Source: Acidobacteriota bacterium (GTDB lineage Bacteria > Acidobacteriota > Blastocatellia > RBC074). Taken from it: a stretch of DNA of 8,005 nucleotides. Positions 7,279-8,005 of the stretch are shown here, piece by piece; the stretch's first letter is position 1; each line of letters begins with the position of its first letter. The notes below the pieces were generated by a model. The model did no database searches. It worked only from the letters and a program-made list of their open reading frames with translations, and was not told the DNA's origin. The stretch covers positions 1-8,005 of the forward strand of contig JABFSD010000988.1 in NCBI GenBank assembly GCA_013140935.1, in the 5' to 3' direction. The position numbers and the translations under genes are program-made.

Positions 7279-8005
7279 TCAGGGAAGCCACCGCACGTTC
7301 GAACTCATCGTAATCGCGTATGTAATCAGCCGGGTCGTATTTCGCCGACGCCAGCACCAGCAAAATCGCGTCGGGCGAAAATTTGTATTGAACGCCCCAA
7401 ACGAGCGGCACTACGTGAATGCCGATGGAGCGGCGGTTGAGCCAAAGCTCTTCGCGTTCGCGCCCGTCGTCTACGACCAACGAGCAATCGCCGTTCAGGC
7501 AGACTAAAAATTGATGGAGCGTTTTATGCGCGTGTTCGCCGCGCACTTCGCGGTTGGGTACGTCGAAGACGACGAAATAACGCTGCGGCACGAAGGGAAG
7601 ATTTTTCCCGAGTTCGCCGACCGACAAGTTGCCGCGCAAGTCAGGAATGATCGGCATGTCATAAAACGTCACGCCGCGTACTTTGGAAGATTGCCGCGCC
7701 GCGTCGGTAATCTCAGTAATCAATGTCGGATGCGCGTCGGCGCGTTCGGAATCGAGATAGCCAATGATTTGCGCGGGATTGCCCGCGACTTTGGCGTTGG
7801 CGGGTACGTCGTGCGTGACCACTGCGCCCGCGCCGACCATCGCCCGCTGCCCAATCGTCAGCCCTGGCAAGATCGTAGCGTTTGCGCCAATCGTCGCGCC
7901 TTCGCGGACGAGGGTGCGTGGGAACATAGATCGGTTTTCACTTGGGTTTACGGCAAACGCGCTGTGGGGCAGGTTCCCAACCTGCCCCACAGCGCGTGCG
8001 ACTTC
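7271..8005 (-). CDS. WxcM/FdtD-like protein: acetyltransferase (partial) plus dTDP-sugar 3,4-ketoisomerase
   Basis: Numbering is from the GTG at 7990. Residues about 24-79 are the last coils of a left-handed beta-helix acetyltransferase of the WxcM N-terminal type (GATIGANATILPG, MVGAGAVVT, AGNPAQIIGYL). Residues about 105-235 are an FdtA/QdtA cupin: RGNLSVGELGKNLPF (119-133), then RGEHAHK with His153 and His155 (the two active-site histidines proposed in FdtA), HQFLVCLNG, VVDDG, VWGVQYKFSPDA and YDPADYIRDYDEF. Family enzymes isomerise dTDP-4-keto-6-deoxyglucose to the 3-keto sugar and acetylate the derived 3-amino sugar (Fuc3NAc or Qui3NAc). Full-length bifunctional members have about 290-315 residues, so roughly 80-100 N-terminal residues are absent. 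The frame stays open through an inverted repeat to the right edge, so they may lie outside. Alternatives are a start at the ATG at 7927 (residue 22) or a truncated gene. The cupin looks intact. Confidence 0.85.
   Translation of the reverse strand, partial: EVARAVGQVGNLPHSAFAVNPSENRSMFPRTLVREGATIGANATILPGLTIGQRAMVGAGAVVTHDVPANAKVAGNPAQIIGYLDSERADAHPTLITEITDAARQSSKVRGVTFYDMPIIPDLRGNLSVGELGKNLPFVPQRYFVVFDVPNREVRGEHAHKTLHQFLVCLNGDCSLVVDDGREREELWLNRRSIGIHVVPLVWGVQYKFSPDAILLVLASAKYDPADYIRDYDEFERAVASLNE
7957..7997. repeat. Perfect inverted repeat (REP-like palindrome), 19-bp arms
   Basis: ACGCGCTGTGGGGCAGGTT (7957-7975) is followed by CCC and then its exact reverse complement (7979-7997). The structure is GC-rich and would fold into a very stable hairpin in RNA from either strand. 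The sequence resembles the dispersed GGGGCAGGTT...AACCTGCCCC palindromes I recall from acidobacterial and planctomycete genomes, but copy number cannot be judged here. It lies in the open frame of the ketoisomerase gene, where it reads ...AVGQVGNLPHSA..., a peptide unrelated to the family. No T-run follows, so a terminator is less likely than a mobile or extragenic repeat. Confidence 0.85.

Overview
The window reads as part of a cell-surface polysaccharide or glycoconjugate locus from a Gram-negative-type bacterium with GC around 55%. The long YfhO-family membrane proteins, the outer-membrane-style lipoprotein and the palindromic repeat at the right edge remind me of Acidobacteriota (Blastocatellia-like) genomes. 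That placement is a recollection-based inference and was not tested.

Layout: (1) On the plus strand, positions 3-3695 hold the 3' part of a very long membrane protein gene that enters from the left edge. It is a YfhO-family GT-C protein fused in frame to a second, complete-looking GT-C (GT39/PMT/ArnT-like) module. (2) After 83 nt comes a small plus-strand lipoprotein gene (3779-4291), probably co-transcribed. (3) A 116-nt gap between convergent genes holds a bulged hairpin (4316-4375). (4) On the minus strand lies a full-length YfhO-family gene (4408-7278), a paralogue of the first half of the plus-strand gene. (5) Upstream of it, overlapping by 8 nt, is a WxcM/FdtD-like gene (7271 to the right edge). 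It encodes the end of a left-handed beta-helix acetyltransferase domain followed by a dTDP-sugar 3,4-ketoisomerase cupin. (6) A perfect 19-bp-arm inverted repeat (7957-7997) lies inside the open frame at the 5' end of that gene.

How the genes may work together (inference): the ketoisomerase/acetyltransferase would make an N-acetylated 3-amino-deoxy-hexose nucleotide sugar. The YfhO and GT39-like membrane proteins would transfer lipid-linked sugars onto a surface acceptor on the outer side of the inner membrane. The lipoprotein may be an envelope accessory. The most notable features are the YfhO::GT-C fusion and the palindromic repeat that is read through in frame at the head of the sugar-biosynthesis gene. 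There is no stretch over 300 bases without a gene, and I saw no tRNA, rRNA, CRISPR array or transposase.
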